From Clostridium algifaecis (GTDB lineage: Bacteria > Bacillota > Clostridia > Clostridiales > Clostridiaceae), in contig NZ_JAGGLM010000004.1 in NCBI RefSeq assembly GCF_017874415.1, positions 1 through 64,000 on the forward strand: 64,000 bases of DNA, read 5' to 3'. Both the position numbers and the translations under genes were made by a program. Positions within the stretch are counted from its first letter, which is position 1. Every line of letters starts with the position of its first letter. Shown here piece by piece: positions 8,629-17,069 of this stretch. The notes below the pieces were generated by a model. The model had not been told where the DNA came from. It was given only the letters and a program-made list of their open reading frames with translations, and did not search any database.

Positions 8629-8662
8629 AAAAAGGCTGCCAGGAGGTAGTCTTTTTAATTTA
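8629..8662 (+). terminator. Rho-independent terminator after the ferredoxin gene
   Basis: A 12-bp stem with two G-U pairs (AAAAAGGCTGCC, loop AGGA, GGTAGTCTTTTT) runs into T-rich sequence, 11 bases after the ferredoxin stop. Confidence 0.85.
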
Positions 8663-8835
8663 TTAAAAAAATAGTATGATATGTTAAAAATTTAACTATA
8701 TTATATTGTTAAAAATATAATAAATAAAGGTATTATATAAAGAGTACAAGATTTTACACGAATAATTAATATATAGCATAATAGTGTTTTTACTAGTTGA
8801 AATTTAGAATTAAATTAACTATATGGAGGAAAAAA

Positions 8836-9630
8836 ATGGATATATCTGTTATTATATTTATGATTTTTGGTATTTTTGCAGTAACAGCTGGTTTTGTAAT
8901 GGATGGAGGACATATTGCGGCACTTGCTGGTGGTGCAGCAGCTGTAATAGTTTTTGGAGGAACAAGTGGTGCTGTTGGTTTGTCATTTCCTATAGATGTA
9001 ATAAAGAGAATACCTAAAGTATTTAAGGTAGTTCTTAATCCTAGAAAAACAGATTTGGCAGCTCTAATTTTATATTTTAAAGATGTATCCTATAAAACCA
9101 GAAAAAATGGATTATTGAGTTTGGAAGGTGAAATATCAAATGATCCTAATTTGGATCCTTTTATAAAAAAGGGACTCCAACTTGTAGTTGATGGTGTAGA
9201 TCCTCAAGCTGTAAGAGATATACTGGAATTGGAACTTGAATCTACATCTGAAAGGCATAAAGAAGGAGCAAGCGTATTTGAAAGTGCTGGTGGATATGCT
9301 CCTACTATGGGTATTATAGGTACAGTTATGGGAATGGTACATATTTTAGGAAGTCTTACAGATACAGCAAGTCTTGGTGGAAAAATAGGAAGTGCATTCT
9401 TAGCTACGTTATATGGTATTGGATCTGCGAACTTATTATGGCTTCCAATAGGAAACAGGCTGAAAGAGCAGGATGCGAAAGAAGTTAAAGAAAAAACACT
9501 TATAGTTGAAGCAATACTGTATATTCAGGAAGGAATAAATCCTAATACTATAGCTGAGAAATTAAAAGGATTTTTGAATAAGCAGGAATTATTAAAATTT
9601 GAAGGAATGGATGGGAAGGCTGAATTATGA
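8836..9630 (+). CDS. motA: Flagellar motor stator protein MotA
   Basis: 264 residues with four predicted membrane helices: two at the N-terminus (starting MDISVIIFMIFGIFAV) and two late ones around GGYAPTMGIIGTVMGMVHIL and LATLYGIGSANLLWLPIG. The family signature with G-x-M-G-x-V is clear. MotA surrounds MotB to form the ion channel that drives flagellar rotation. I placed the start at ATG 8836 after TGGAGGAAAA; an upstream in-frame ATG adds residues unlike the family. The stop overlaps the motB start by four bases (ATGA). Confidence 0.93.
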   Translation: MDISVIIFMIFGIFAVTAGFVMDGGHIAALAGGAAAVIVFGGTSGAVGLSFPIDVIKRIPKVFKVVLNPRKTDLAALILYFKDVSYKTRKNGLLSLEGEISNDPNLDPFIKKGLQLVVDGVDPQAVRDILELELESTSERHKEGASVFESAGGYAPTMGIIGTVMGMVHILGSLTDTASLGGKIGSAFLATLYGIGSANLLWLPIGNRLKEQDAKEVKEKTLIVEAILYIQEGINPNTIAEKLKGFLNKQELLKFEGMDGKAEL

Positions 9631-10466
9631 AGAAAAAAAATAAGAAACCTGATGAAGGTCCAAGTGCAGAAAGATGGATGCTTAGTTATGCCGATTTTAT
9701 GACACTTCTTATGATATTTTTTGTAGTTATGTATGCTATGAGTCAGGTAGATCAAACTAAATATAATCAACTTTCTCAATCATTAAGTATAGCAATGGGT
9801 GGGGGAAAGACAGTAATCGGAGCAGATAATACTTCGAGTGTTAAGGATAACGTTAAGGAAATACAAGATATTCAACAACAAAATCAATCTCAGGGAGAGG
9901 CGAAAGTTGAAGCTAATAATCTTAAACAGTTAAAAAAGCAGGTGGATCAATATTTAAATAAGAATGGATTAAGTAATGGTGTAAGCACTAAAGTAGACGA
10001 AAGAGGACTTGTAGTTAGCATAAATAATACTTTATTTTTTGATACGGGAAAAGCTGAAATAAAACCTGATATTCAGACTAAGTTAATAGGTATAGGTAAG
10101 ATAGTGAATCAACTTGGAAATTCCATAAGGGTTGAGGGACATACAGATAATGTTCCTATAAGTAATAGTTCTTATCAGTCTAATTGGCAATTATCGACTA
10201 TTAGAGCTTCTAATGTTACTCAGTTTTTACAGGATAAAGTTGGTGTTAATCCGGAAAAACTTACATCTGTAGGTTATGGACAATATAGACCAGTTGCTGA
10301 TAACTCAACAGAAGCAAATAGAGCTAAGAATAGGCGTGTTGATATAATTATAGAAAGCAGTAAATTTAATGAAATTGAGCATGGTAGTAGTAATAGCAGT
10401 AATACTTCTCAAAATCAGACACAAACTTTAGATCAACAAAAAGTACAACAATCCACTAAACATTAA
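9627..10466 (+). CDS. motB: Flagellar motor stator protein MotB
   Basis: 279 residues. A short basic N-terminus is followed by a single membrane helix that carries the ion-binding aspartate, D23, in LSYADFMTLLMIFF. After a glutamine-rich linker comes the OmpA-like peptidoglycan-binding domain with FFDTGKAEIKPD, VEGHTDNVPI and NWQLSTIRA. It anchors the MotA ring to the cell wall. The C-terminal tail is rich in Ser, Asn and Gln. It is translated in coupling with motA. No flagellar structural genes are nearby. Confidence 0.94.
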   Translation: MKKKNKKPDEGPSAERWMLSYADFMTLLMIFFVVMYAMSQVDQTKYNQLSQSLSIAMGGGKTVIGADNTSSVKDNVKEIQDIQQQNQSQGEAKVEANNLKQLKKQVDQYLNKNGLSNGVSTKVDERGLVVSINNTLFFDTGKAEIKPDIQTKLIGIGKIVNQLGNSIRVEGHTDNVPISNSSYQSNWQLSTIRASNVTQFLQDKVGVNPEKLTSVGYGQYRPVADNSTEANRAKNRRVDIIIESSKFNEIEHGSSNSSNTSQNQTQTLDQQKVQQSTKH

Positions 10467-10499
10467 TTACTGCAAAATTTTATAATTTAATTAATCTAT

Positions 10500-10532
10500 A
10501 AATCCCTTATTTTGATTGGGGATTTTATTTTT
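10500..10532 (+). terminator. Probable terminator after motB
   Basis: A 7-bp stem (AAATCCC and GGGATTT) with a 12-base loop is followed by TTATTTTTAT. It lies 33 bases after the motB stop. The stem is short, so it is moderately supported. Confidence 0.6.
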
Positions 10533-10621
10533 ATCTAATATTTGACAACCCATTTTATTTAAATTAAAATTAACATTAATGTGTAGATATATAAAATAAT
10601 TTTATGAGAGAGGATACTTAA

Positions 10622-11389
10622 TTGAAATTAGAATTGGTGGAAGATGACGAAACATTAGATGATTTACAACTAAATGGAGTATATATTATACAGAAAAAAA
10701 AATCTTTTAGGTTTGGAGTAGATGCGGTTTTGCTTGCAAATTTTGCTAAGGTAAAACCTAAAATGAGTGTGATTGATTTGTGCAGTGGTACAGGAATAAT
10801 TCCATTTATAATAGGTGCAAAAACAAAGGCATCTCATATAACTGGAATAGAAATTCAAGAAGATATGACTGATATGGCAGAGCGGTCAACAGTTTTCAAT
10901 GATATGGAGCAAAGACTTAAATTTATTAATAGAGATTTATGTGATTTGAAATTTCTAAAGAGTTTACCTAAAGTTGATGTAGTGACGGTAAATCCTCCAT
11001 ATAAATTGAAAAACTCTGGAATTGTAAATGAAAATGATAAAAATGCAATAGCAAGGCATGAAATATGCTGTACTTTGGAAGATGTTATAAAAGCTGCGAA
11101 GGTTTTATTAAAAGATAATGGAAAGTTATATATGATTCACAGACCTGATAGACTTGTTGATATAATGTGTACTATGAGAAAATATAGTATAGAACCAAAG
11201 TTTATAAAAATGGTTCATCCATATATTAATAAAGCACCAAATATGATACTTATAGAAGGACAAAATAATGGAAAACAATTTTTAAAGTGGGATAAGCCAC
11301 TTTATATTCATGACGAGTATGGTGGATATACTGAAGAAATAGACAGGATATATGGTAGAGATAGAAGGGATAATGATGGAAATAGGTAA
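10622..11389 (+). CDS. tRNA (adenine-N6)-methyltransferase family protein (YabB/TrmN6-like)
   Basis: 255 residues, class I SAM-dependent methyltransferase. Motif I is DLCSGTGIIPF and the catalytic motif is NPPY in VTVNPPYKLK, which indicates N6-adenine methylation. E. coli TrmN6 modifies A37 of tRNA-Val, and this is the likely target class. The start is TTG 10622 after GAGAGGATACT. It sits directly before rsmI as yabB does near rsmI in B. subtilis. The ends overlap by 14 bases. Confidence 0.85.
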   Translation: MKLELVEDDETLDDLQLNGVYIIQKKKSFRFGVDAVLLANFAKVKPKMSVIDLCSGTGIIPFIIGAKTKASHITGIEIQEDMTDMAERSTVFNDMEQRLKFINRDLCDLKFLKSLPKVDVVTVNPPYKLKNSGIVNENDKNAIARHEICCTLEDVIKAAKVLLKDNGKLYMIHRPDRLVDIMCTMRKYSIEPKFIKMVHPYINKAPNMILIEGQNNGKQFLKWDKPLYIHDEYGGYTEEIDRIYGRDRRDNDGNR

Positions 11390-12221
11390 ACTTTTTTTAG
11401 TTCCAACACCAATAGGAAATTTGAAGGATATAACTTTAAGAGCATTGGAAGTTTTGAAAAATGTTGATCTTATAGCAGCAGAGGACACAAGACACAGTTT
11501 AAAACTTTTAAATCATTTTAATATAAAAAAGCCCATTGTAAGTTATCATAAGTTTAATGAAAATGAAAAAAGTTATAATTTAATAGAAAAACTTAAGCAG
11601 GGAAAGAATATAGCAGTATTAAGTGATGCAGGTACTCCAGGTATTTCTGATCCTGGTAGTGTTATAGTAAGAAGATGTATTGATGATGGTATAGATTTTG
11701 AAGTACTTACAGGAGCTACTGCTGTAACTACAGCACTTGTTTATTCAGGACTTAGTACTGATGCTTTTACTTTTATAGGATTTTTGCCAAGAGAAAATAA
11801 AGATAAGAAAAATATTTTACAAATATTAAAGAATAGAACAGAAACATTAATATTTTATGAAGCACCACATAGGTTAAAAGAAACATTAAAACATTTAAAA
11901 GATACTTTTGGGAATAGAAATATATCTGTATGTAGGGAGCTTACAAAAATACATGAGGAAATATTGAGATTTACCATAGAGGAAGCTATAAATTATTATG
12001 AGGATAAAAATGCAAGAGGTGAATTTGTTCTTGTAGTTAGCGGTAAAACTAAAGAAGATATTATGAGAGAAAAAGAAAAAAAGTGGGAAAATATAACTAT
12101 TGAGAAGCACATAGAAATGTATATGAATGAAGGATTTAGTAAAAAAGAGTCTGTTAAAAAAGTATCAAAAGATAGAAATTTAACTAAATCTGAAGTTTAT
12201 AAACATTCAATAGGCTTATAA
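11376..12221 (+). CDS. rsmI: 16S rRNA 2'-O-ribose C1402 methyltransferase
   Basis: 281 residues of the tetrapyrrole-methylase fold. LFLVPTPIGNLKDITLRAL at the N-terminus, AEDTRHS, LSDAGTPGISDPG and FYEAPHR are family signatures. RsmI methylates the ribose of C1402 in the ribosomal P site. Two adjacent ATG codons at 11373 and 11376 are possible. The second has better spacing from AGAAGGGA, and the start overlaps the end of the preceding methyltransferase gene, so they are probably co-translated. Confidence 0.93.
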   Translation: MEIGKLFLVPTPIGNLKDITLRALEVLKNVDLIAAEDTRHSLKLLNHFNIKKPIVSYHKFNENEKSYNLIEKLKQGKNIAVLSDAGTPGISDPGSVIVRRCIDDGIDFEVLTGATAVTTALVYSGLSTDAFTFIGFLPRENKDKKNILQILKNRTETLIFYEAPHRLKETLKHLKDTFGNRNISVCRELTKIHEEILRFTIEEAINYYEDKNARGEFVLVVSGKTKEDIMREKEKKWENITIEKHIEMYMNEGFSKKESVKKVSKDRNLTKSEVYKHSIGL

Positions 12222-12305
12222 AAATAAATTAGTTTGTTGATTTATTGGAAAAAATATTCCTTAAGACTTGTGTTAATTTTAACTTTAATGTTATAATAAA
12301 AAAAG

Positions 12306-12344
12306 TAACTAAAAATATGATTTAATTAAAATCATATTTAGTTA
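12306..12344. repeat. Inverted repeat after rsmI
   Basis: TAACTAAAAATATGATTT pairs with AAATCATATTTAGTTA around a short AT loop, with a two-base bulge. It could act as a weak terminator for rsmI, but no T-run follows. It lies in the 212-base gap before the NlpC/P60 gene. Confidence 0.5.
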
Positions 12345-12433
12345 TCATATATCAATAAGAATAGCTTTACATTTAGTATATTATTAATAAGCTACTATTA
12401 TTGTTAATTATTTAAATATGGGAGGTATGAATA

Positions 12434-13492
12434 TTGAATAGAAAAACTATGTCTGTTGCGATAGCCTTAACGCTAGCTTTAACAACTAGTGGTAGTGTTC
12501 TGGCTTCACCAAGTAGTACAAGCTTGGATAGTATTAAGCAGCAGAAGCAGGATTTACAAGTGAAAGTTGAGAAACTAGATACTCAAATATCACAAGTAAT
12601 GAGTCAAATTGACAAAAATAAAAAGGATATTAAAACTGTATCCAGTAATATTGATAATAATAAAAAGAAATTAGAGGAATCTCAAAATAACATACAAAAA
12701 CAGCAAGTACTCTTTAATCAAAGAGCAAAGGCTATGTACATAAATGGAGTAGATAGTTATATAGGTGTAATATTGAATTCAAATAGCTTAACTGATCTTA
12801 TATCAAGAATAGATACTGTAAAAAGAGTAATGGGTTCAGATCAGGAAGTTATAAATGATTTAAAAGATAAGCAAGAACAATTAGCATTACAAAAACAAAA
12901 ATTAAATAGTGATAATAATAAGCTTCAGTCTCTTAAAACAGATAATGAAAGTAAATTGGCCAAGCTTAATAGTGATAAATCAAGTGAAAAAAATTTAATT
13001 GCAGATTTGGATAAGAAAGAACAAACTATTGCAGCTACTTCAACAAACAGTTCGGATAATAGCAAAGTTATAGCAGCAGCAAATGATGTTCAAAAAATTA
13101 GAAATGAGGCACCATCAATATCAAGAGGCGGTTCAGCAGCTGCGGCGTCTTCAAGTTCAATAGTAGCGTATGCATCTAATTTTTTAGGTGTTCCTTATGT
13201 TTGGGGCGGGACGTCTCCATCTGGATTTGACTGCTCTGGATTGGTACAGTATGTATATGCTCACTTTGGAATTTCACTTCCACGAACTTCTCAGGAACAA
13301 CAATGTGTAGGTACAGCTGTATCTAGAGAAAATCTTCAGCCAGGTGATTTGGTGTTTTTTGGTTCACCTGCATATCATGTAGGAATATATGTAGGTAATG
13401 GATCATATATTAATGCACCTAAAACAGGTGATGTGGTTAAAATTGCATCAGTAGATAGATCTGATTTTAGCGGTGGAAGAAGAGTTAAATAA
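12434..13492 (+). CDS. Secreted NlpC/P60 peptidoglycan endopeptidase with coiled coil
   Basis: 352 residues. A signal peptide ends near SVLASPSS (residue 26). A long coiled coil with heptads runs from about 30 to 195. A Ser/Ala-rich linker precedes an NlpC/P60 catalytic domain from about 240 to the end. The catalytic cysteine is C267 in FDCSGLV and the histidine H315 in YHVGIYVG. The polar third residue is likely in SYINAPKTGD. It is like the CwlO/PcsB group, which cleaves the D-Glu-DAP bond and is often controlled by FtsEX. The start is TTG 12434 after GGAGGT; a nearer ATG is out of frame and stops at once. Confidence 0.9.
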   Translation: MNRKTMSVAIALTLALTTSGSVLASPSSTSLDSIKQQKQDLQVKVEKLDTQISQVMSQIDKNKKDIKTVSSNIDNNKKKLEESQNNIQKQQVLFNQRAKAMYINGVDSYIGVILNSNSLTDLISRIDTVKRVMGSDQEVINDLKDKQEQLALQKQKLNSDNNKLQSLKTDNESKLAKLNSDKSSEKNLIADLDKKEQTIAATSTNSSDNSKVIAAANDVQKIRNEAPSISRGGSAAAASSSSIVAYASNFLGVPYVWGGTSPSGFDCSGLVQYVYAHFGISLPRTSQEQQCVGTAVSRENLQPGDLVFFGSPAYHVGIYVGNGSYINAPKTGDVVKIASVDRSDFSGGRRVK

Positions 13493-13514
13493 GAAAAGTA
13501 AAAATACTAGTATA

Positions 13515-13551
13515 AAAATAGAACCAATAAATATATTATTGGTTCTATTTT
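13515..13551. terminator. Bidirectional terminator between the NlpC/P60 gene and abrB
   Basis: A perfect 16-bp stem (AAAATAGAACCAATAA, loop ATATA, and its complement) has T-rich sequence on the right for the forward gene and, read on the other strand, T-rich sequence for abrB. It sits between convergent genes. Confidence 0.88.
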
Positions 13552-13560
13552 TTATAGAGT

Positions 13561-13806
13561 TTAGCGTCCTTCTCTTAGCTCATTTAAGCAGTTTTTACAG
13601 ATATTTTTTCCCCTGTAATTTACTACATCTCTTGCATCACCACAGAATATACATGCAGGTTCATATTTTTTTAGTATGATTTGTTCGCCATCTACATATA
13701 TTTCTAGAGCATCTTTTTCAGCAATATCTAAAGTCCTTCTTAATTCTATAGGAATTACAATTCTCCCTAGCTCGTCTACTCTTCTTACAACACCTGTTGA
13801 TTTCAT
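13561..13806 (-). CDS. abrB: Transition-state regulator AbrB family
   Basis: 81 residues. The N-terminal swapped-hairpin DNA-binding domain reads MKSTGVVRRVDELGRIVIP and continues through ELRRTLDI. The C-terminal part holds four cysteines (CIFC and CKNC), a zinc-ribbon-like extension seen in clostridial AbrB proteins. AbrB represses stationary-phase and sporulation genes until Spo0A shuts it off. I placed the start at the ATG ending at 13806, preceded by GGGAGG; upstream in-frame codons precede the ribosome binding site. A strong promoter, an inverted repeat and a Spo0A box lie just upstream. Confidence 0.92.
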   Translation of the reverse strand: MKSTGVVRRVDELGRIVIPIELRRTLDIAEKDALEIYVDGEQIILKKYEPACIFCGDARDVVNYRGKNICKNCLNELREGR

Positions 13807-13831
13807 TTGTTTTCCTCCCTTAATTCCACAA

Positions 13832-13838
13832 TTCGACA
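13832..13838 (-). promoter_or_regulatory. Spo0A box downstream of the abrB promoter
   Basis: The reverse strand reads TGTCGAA, a perfect match to the TGNCGAA 0A box. It lies just downstream of the predicted transcription start, the place where B. subtilis Spo0A represses abrB. Confidence 0.65.
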
Positions 13839-13851
13839 TAACTACAATTAA

Positions 13852-13880
13852 ATAATAGCAAAAATTACATTAAAAGTCAA
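13852..13880 (-). promoter_or_regulatory. Vegetative (SigA-type) promoter of abrB
   Basis: On the reverse strand TTGACT (13880-13875) and TATTAT (13857-13852) are separated by exactly 17 bases. This is a near-consensus promoter 46 bases before the abrB start codon. Confidence 0.75.
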
Positions 13881-13900
13881 CGAATTTTAATGTAATTTTT
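13860..13900. promoter_or_regulatory. Inverted repeat spanning the abrB -35 region, probable operator
   Basis: A perfect 16-bp inverted repeat (arm AAAAATTACATTAAAA, 9-base spacer) covers the spacer and flanks the -35 element of the abrB promoter. No T-run makes it a terminator. Autoregulation by AbrB, which favours such AT-rich sites, is a reasonable inference. Confidence 0.6.
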
Positions 13901-14113
13901 ACATGGTTAATATTAAATTCCATATAATATAAATGTATTAAAAATAAATATACAAGCTATTATATGTTTATTTAAGCTTATTGCATATGAAACCCAGTAA
14001 AATCAGTGCTTGTCATTAAAAAATTTTTTTTGATAACAATGCAATTAAATGAATATTAAATTTCTCATATTCATTTAAATAAAAAAGGAATTAAGTGGGT
14101 AATTTAAAATATA

Positions 14114-14131
14114 TGTCGAAATTATGTCGAA
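14114..14131 (+). promoter_or_regulatory. Two Spo0A boxes 11 bp apart upstream of the CCA-adding gene
   Basis: Direct repeats TGTCGAA at 14114-14120 and 14125-14131 are both perfect 0A boxes and are spaced by one helical turn. They lie 86-103 bases before the cca start and about 310 bases upstream of abrB. The rest of the 13807-14216 gap is AT-rich, with no gene seen in it. Confidence 0.58.
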
Positions 14132-14216
14132 TATTTGATTAAGCAAAATAAATTATTTTACTTATAATTATTTTATGGTATGTATATGGTAAAATAATTA
14201 TGAAGTAGGTGATATA

Positions 14217-15581
14217 TTGAATTATGTAAAAAAATTTATTAGAGATTTAAGCAAAATGGAAGGAAATATATATTTGGTTGGAGGATATATAAGAGATAAA
14301 TTAATAAATCCTAAAATCCAACCAGAAGATGCAGATTTTATATATGATGGAGACATTGTTAGCCTTATAAAGAATTTAAATCAGATAGGATATAAATTTT
14401 TTCCTATAAAAAAAGAAATTGATATATATAGATGCATGATTGGGAACAACACTATAGATATTTCTAAAATTAATGGAAAAAATATAGTTGAAGATTTAAA
14501 AGAAAGAGATTTTACTGTAAATGCTATATGCATGAAACTTGGAGAAAACAAAATAATAGATCCTTTTGATGGAAGAAAAGCATTAAAAAACAGAATAATT
14601 AAAATGGTAACAATGGATAGTTTAAATAATGATCCTATTAGAATCTTAAGGGCAATAAGGATATATATAAGTTATGGAATGCATTTCAATCTTGATACAG
14701 AAAATATGATTGAAAAATCAGCATATAAGCTTAAAAATGCACCAAAGGAAAGAGTACTTTCCGAACTTATGCTTATAATAAAAAAAGATGAGCAGGGAAA
14801 CGCATTTGAAATATTAGATACATTTTCCATATTGAAAAATTTAATTCCATATGTACAAGAATTAAAAACTGTAGGCAAATGTAAATATCATATAGAAGAT
14901 GTATTTACTCATAGTAATTTGACTTATAAGGTTTTCAAAGATGTGATAAAAAAAAGAATAGTAATAAAAAAACTTGATTATAGTATATTTGATGTTGGTT
15001 TTGGAAAATTCACTATGAAAGAATATGCTGCTTTTGCATGTTTTGTTCATGATATAGGTAAATATAAAGCTTATAAAAAGGAAAATAATAAAGTTAGTTT
15101 TTTAGGACATGAAGAAATCGGAGCAGATATATGTAAAAATATATGCAATAATTTAAAATTTCCTAAAAAGGCCTCCAAATTTATAGAGACTGTCGTGGGA
15201 GCACACATGTATCCTTTGTATTTATTCAAAAATAATAGAGAGAATAAAGAGGCGTATTTTGAATTTTTTTATAAGTATAATGAATTTGCAATGGAAATAA
15301 TTTTAATTTCATTTTGTGATAATTATGCCACAAGAATACTTTTAGATGAAGAAAATGAAAAAGAAGAATATAGTAAATTCATTGAAGATATGTTTTCAGA
15401 ATATAAAATTTATGTTGACATAAGAAAAAATAAACTTATAGATGGAAATGATATTATAAATATTTTGGGAAATAAGGGGCCTCTGATGACTGATATTATT
15501 AAAGATATATATAAACTTATATATACAGGAAAGATAAAGACCAGAGAAGAAAGTATACAATATATAAATAAGTTGAAATAA
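14217..15581 (+). CDS. cca: CCA tRNA nucleotidyltransferase with HD domain
   Basis: 454 residues of the class II nucleotidyltransferase family. LVGGYIRDKL near residue 19 and EDADF form the metal-binding head. ERDFTVNAI, DPFDGRKAL and NDPIRILRAIRI are family motifs. A C-terminal HD phosphohydrolase part is visible in FVHDIGKYKAY and LGHEEIGAD. It would add or repair the CCA end of tRNA; a poly(A) polymerase role is the alternative. The start is TTG 14217 after AGTAGGTGAT. Two 0A boxes lie upstream. Confidence 0.88.
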   Translation: MNYVKKFIRDLSKMEGNIYLVGGYIRDKLINPKIQPEDADFIYDGDIVSLIKNLNQIGYKFFPIKKEIDIYRCMIGNNTIDISKINGKNIVEDLKERDFTVNAICMKLGENKIIDPFDGRKALKNRIIKMVTMDSLNNDPIRILRAIRIYISYGMHFNLDTENMIEKSAYKLKNAPKERVLSELMLIIKKDEQGNAFEILDTFSILKNLIPYVQELKTVGKCKYHIEDVFTHSNLTYKVFKDVIKKRIVIKKLDYSIFDVGFGKFTMKEYAAFACFVHDIGKYKAYKKENNKVSFLGHEEIGADICKNICNNLKFPKKASKFIETVVGAHMYPLYLFKNNRENKEAYFEFFYKYNEFAMEIILISFCDNYATRILLDEENEKEEYSKFIEDMFSEYKIYVDIRKNKLIDGNDIINILGNKGPLMTDIIKDIYKLIYTGKIKTREESIQYINKLK

Positions 15582-15628
15582 AAGTTATTAACAATAGTGA
15601 ATTAAATTGAACAATATTTTATTAACAA

Positions 15629-15752
15629 TGTTGATAAGTATTGTTCGATACTTATGATTAACAGGGTTAATGTGTATAAGTTATGCACAGAAAATGTTGA
15701 TAACTTGTTATTTTCTGTGCATAAGTATGGACAAACTAATTAGTTATCCACA
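15629..15752. promoter_or_regulatory. DnaA-box cluster I with a 15-bp inverted repeat
   Basis: Four exact matches to TTATNCACA are seen: TTATACACA on the reverse strand (15671-15679), TTATGCACA forward (15681-15689), TTATGCACA reverse (15716-15724) and TTATCCACA forward (15744-15752). TTATCAACA, one base off, occurs on the reverse strand at 15629-15637 and 15695-15703. A perfect inverted repeat with 15-bp arms covers 15681-15695 and 15710-15724. The last box lies inside the 3' end of the reverse-strand gene. Confidence 0.7.
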
Positions 15753-16393
15753 CTTTGAAAAGTAGATACTATAAAATCAAATTCATCTTCGTTGGTTATT
15801 TCCCCATAGTTATCTTCTGAAATTCCAGGATAATAATATAATATAAATTTTTCTTTTGTAATTATATCTTGAATTATTATATATTTTTTATTAAGCTGTG
15901 CATTTTGGAGAGTAGCAATTACTGTGTAGTTACTATTTTCACCTGTTTTATTATTTGTAAGCTGCAAGTTAAAGTTATCATGCTTTGTTATATTAATAGT
16001 TACTTTATCACAATGAATAATATTGGAATCGGATTTACAACCTAGGCAACTATCGAATTTACAATCTGATGTACAATTTAGACATTGACATGTACTGCAT
16101 TTTTCAAGTTGATTTAATGATTCCAAATTATCACTTTTGTAAGTTTTTAATAAAGATATATATTTATCTCCTTTGAATTTATTAAAAAAACCACTGTGTT
16201 TAATTTCAGACTGAGCAGACTCAATTAATTCTATATATTTTTTCAAAGTATCAATTTTAGGCATATACTTTCGCCTGTTTAATATTTCATTATCTAGAAA
16301 AGGAGATACATTATCTATAGCATAGTTTATATCTACAAATATTTTGCCATAATGAGACTTTTCTTCATTTACAAATTCATCAAACTTACTCAT
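15740..16393 (-). CDS. Cysteine-cluster protein of unknown function in a PspA operon
   Basis: 217 residues with no signal peptide or membrane segment. The N-terminal half is helical and charged. The centre has eight cysteines at residues 99, 102, 104, 107, 111, 116, 119 and 128, spaced like a zinc or Fe-S binding cluster. The C-terminal part, from about residue 130, is predicted mostly strand and ends in an acidic stretch with DEFDFIVSTF. I do not recognise the family. It follows pspA by 8 bases on the reverse strand, so it is co-transcribed and perhaps works with PspA at the membrane. Confidence 0.75.
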   Translation of the reverse strand: MSKFDEFVNEEKSHYGKIFVDINYAIDNVSPFLDNEILNRRKYMPKIDTLKKYIELIESAQSEIKHSGFFNKFKGDKYISLLKTYKSDNLESLNQLEKCSTCQCLNCTSDCKFDSCLGCKSDSNIIHCDKVTINITKHDNFNLQLTNNKTGENSNYTVIATLQNAQLNKKYIIIQDIITKEKFILYYYPGISEDNYGEITNEDEFDFIVSTFQSVDN

Positions 16394-16401
16394 AACAACA
16401 C

Positions 16402-17052
16402 CTAATTTTGTTTATATTTTTTCAATTCTTCATCTAAATTTACTTCATTTAATTTTTCAAATTCTTTATCAAGAGTATCATCTTGTTTTAAATCACCTAG
16501 TCCTTCAGCTAGAGATTCTTTTTTCTCAATTTTTCTCTCTATATCATCTAGATTTATTTTATTACTTCCAGTGTTTACATCTGCAAGGATTTCATTTACT
16601 TTTTTACTTGCTTCAGCATTATTATACCTTGCAGCAGCTTCATCTCTATAGGTTCTGGTTTTCTGAATTTCTTCTTCAAGTTCTTTTAATTTTTCTTTTA
16701 TTGTTTCAGCTTTAACACGTGCATCTTTATAGCTTTTTTCCAAAGAGTTATAGGTTTTATCAGCATCTAATTTTCTTTCTAGTGCTTTTTTAGCCAATTC
16801 TTCGTTGCCTTTACTTAATGCTAATTTTACTTTGCTGTCGAATTCCACAGAAGTATTTTTTGCATTTTGCATTTTCTTCTCAATTTCATGAACATTGCCA
16901 AGTATTTGTGCAGAAGATATTTTAGCTTTATTTAGGCTTTCTTCCATATCTCTTAATTTTTGATCTAATAATTCTATAGGATTTTCAATTTCATCTAATG
17001 AATTATTTACCTTTGCTCTGAAAATATTTGATACTCTTTTAATGAACCCCAT
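16402..17052 (-). CDS. pspA: PspA/IM30 (Vipp1) family membrane-stress protein
   Basis: 216 residues, almost entirely coiled coil. MGFIKRVSNIFRAKVN at the N-terminus and the following ENPIELLDQKLRDMEES are typical of PspA/IM30. The family is the bacterial branch of the ESCRT-III superfamily and forms rods or rings that support damaged membranes. The ribosome binding site is AAGGAGGAG. It is the middle gene of a reverse three-gene operon with a Gly/Ser-rich membrane protein upstream and a cysteine-cluster protein downstream. No PspF or PspBC homologue is nearby. Confidence 0.93.
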   Translation of the reverse strand: MGFIKRVSNIFRAKVNNSLDEIENPIELLDQKLRDMEESLNKAKISSAQILGNVHEIEKKMQNAKNTSVEFDSKVKLALSKGNEELAKKALERKLDADKTYNSLEKSYKDARVKAETIKEKLKELEEEIQKTRTYRDEAAARYNNAEASKKVNEILADVNTGSNKINLDDIERKIEKKESLAEGLGDLKQDDTLDKEFEKLNEVNLDEELKKYKQN

Positions 17053-17069
17053 TTTATACTCCTCCTTAA

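Noticed and set aside
8737-8770. SigD-type promoter for motAB
   Set aside because: TAAA followed by an ACGAATAA-like element is present, but the second element differs too much from GCCGATAA to support a call.
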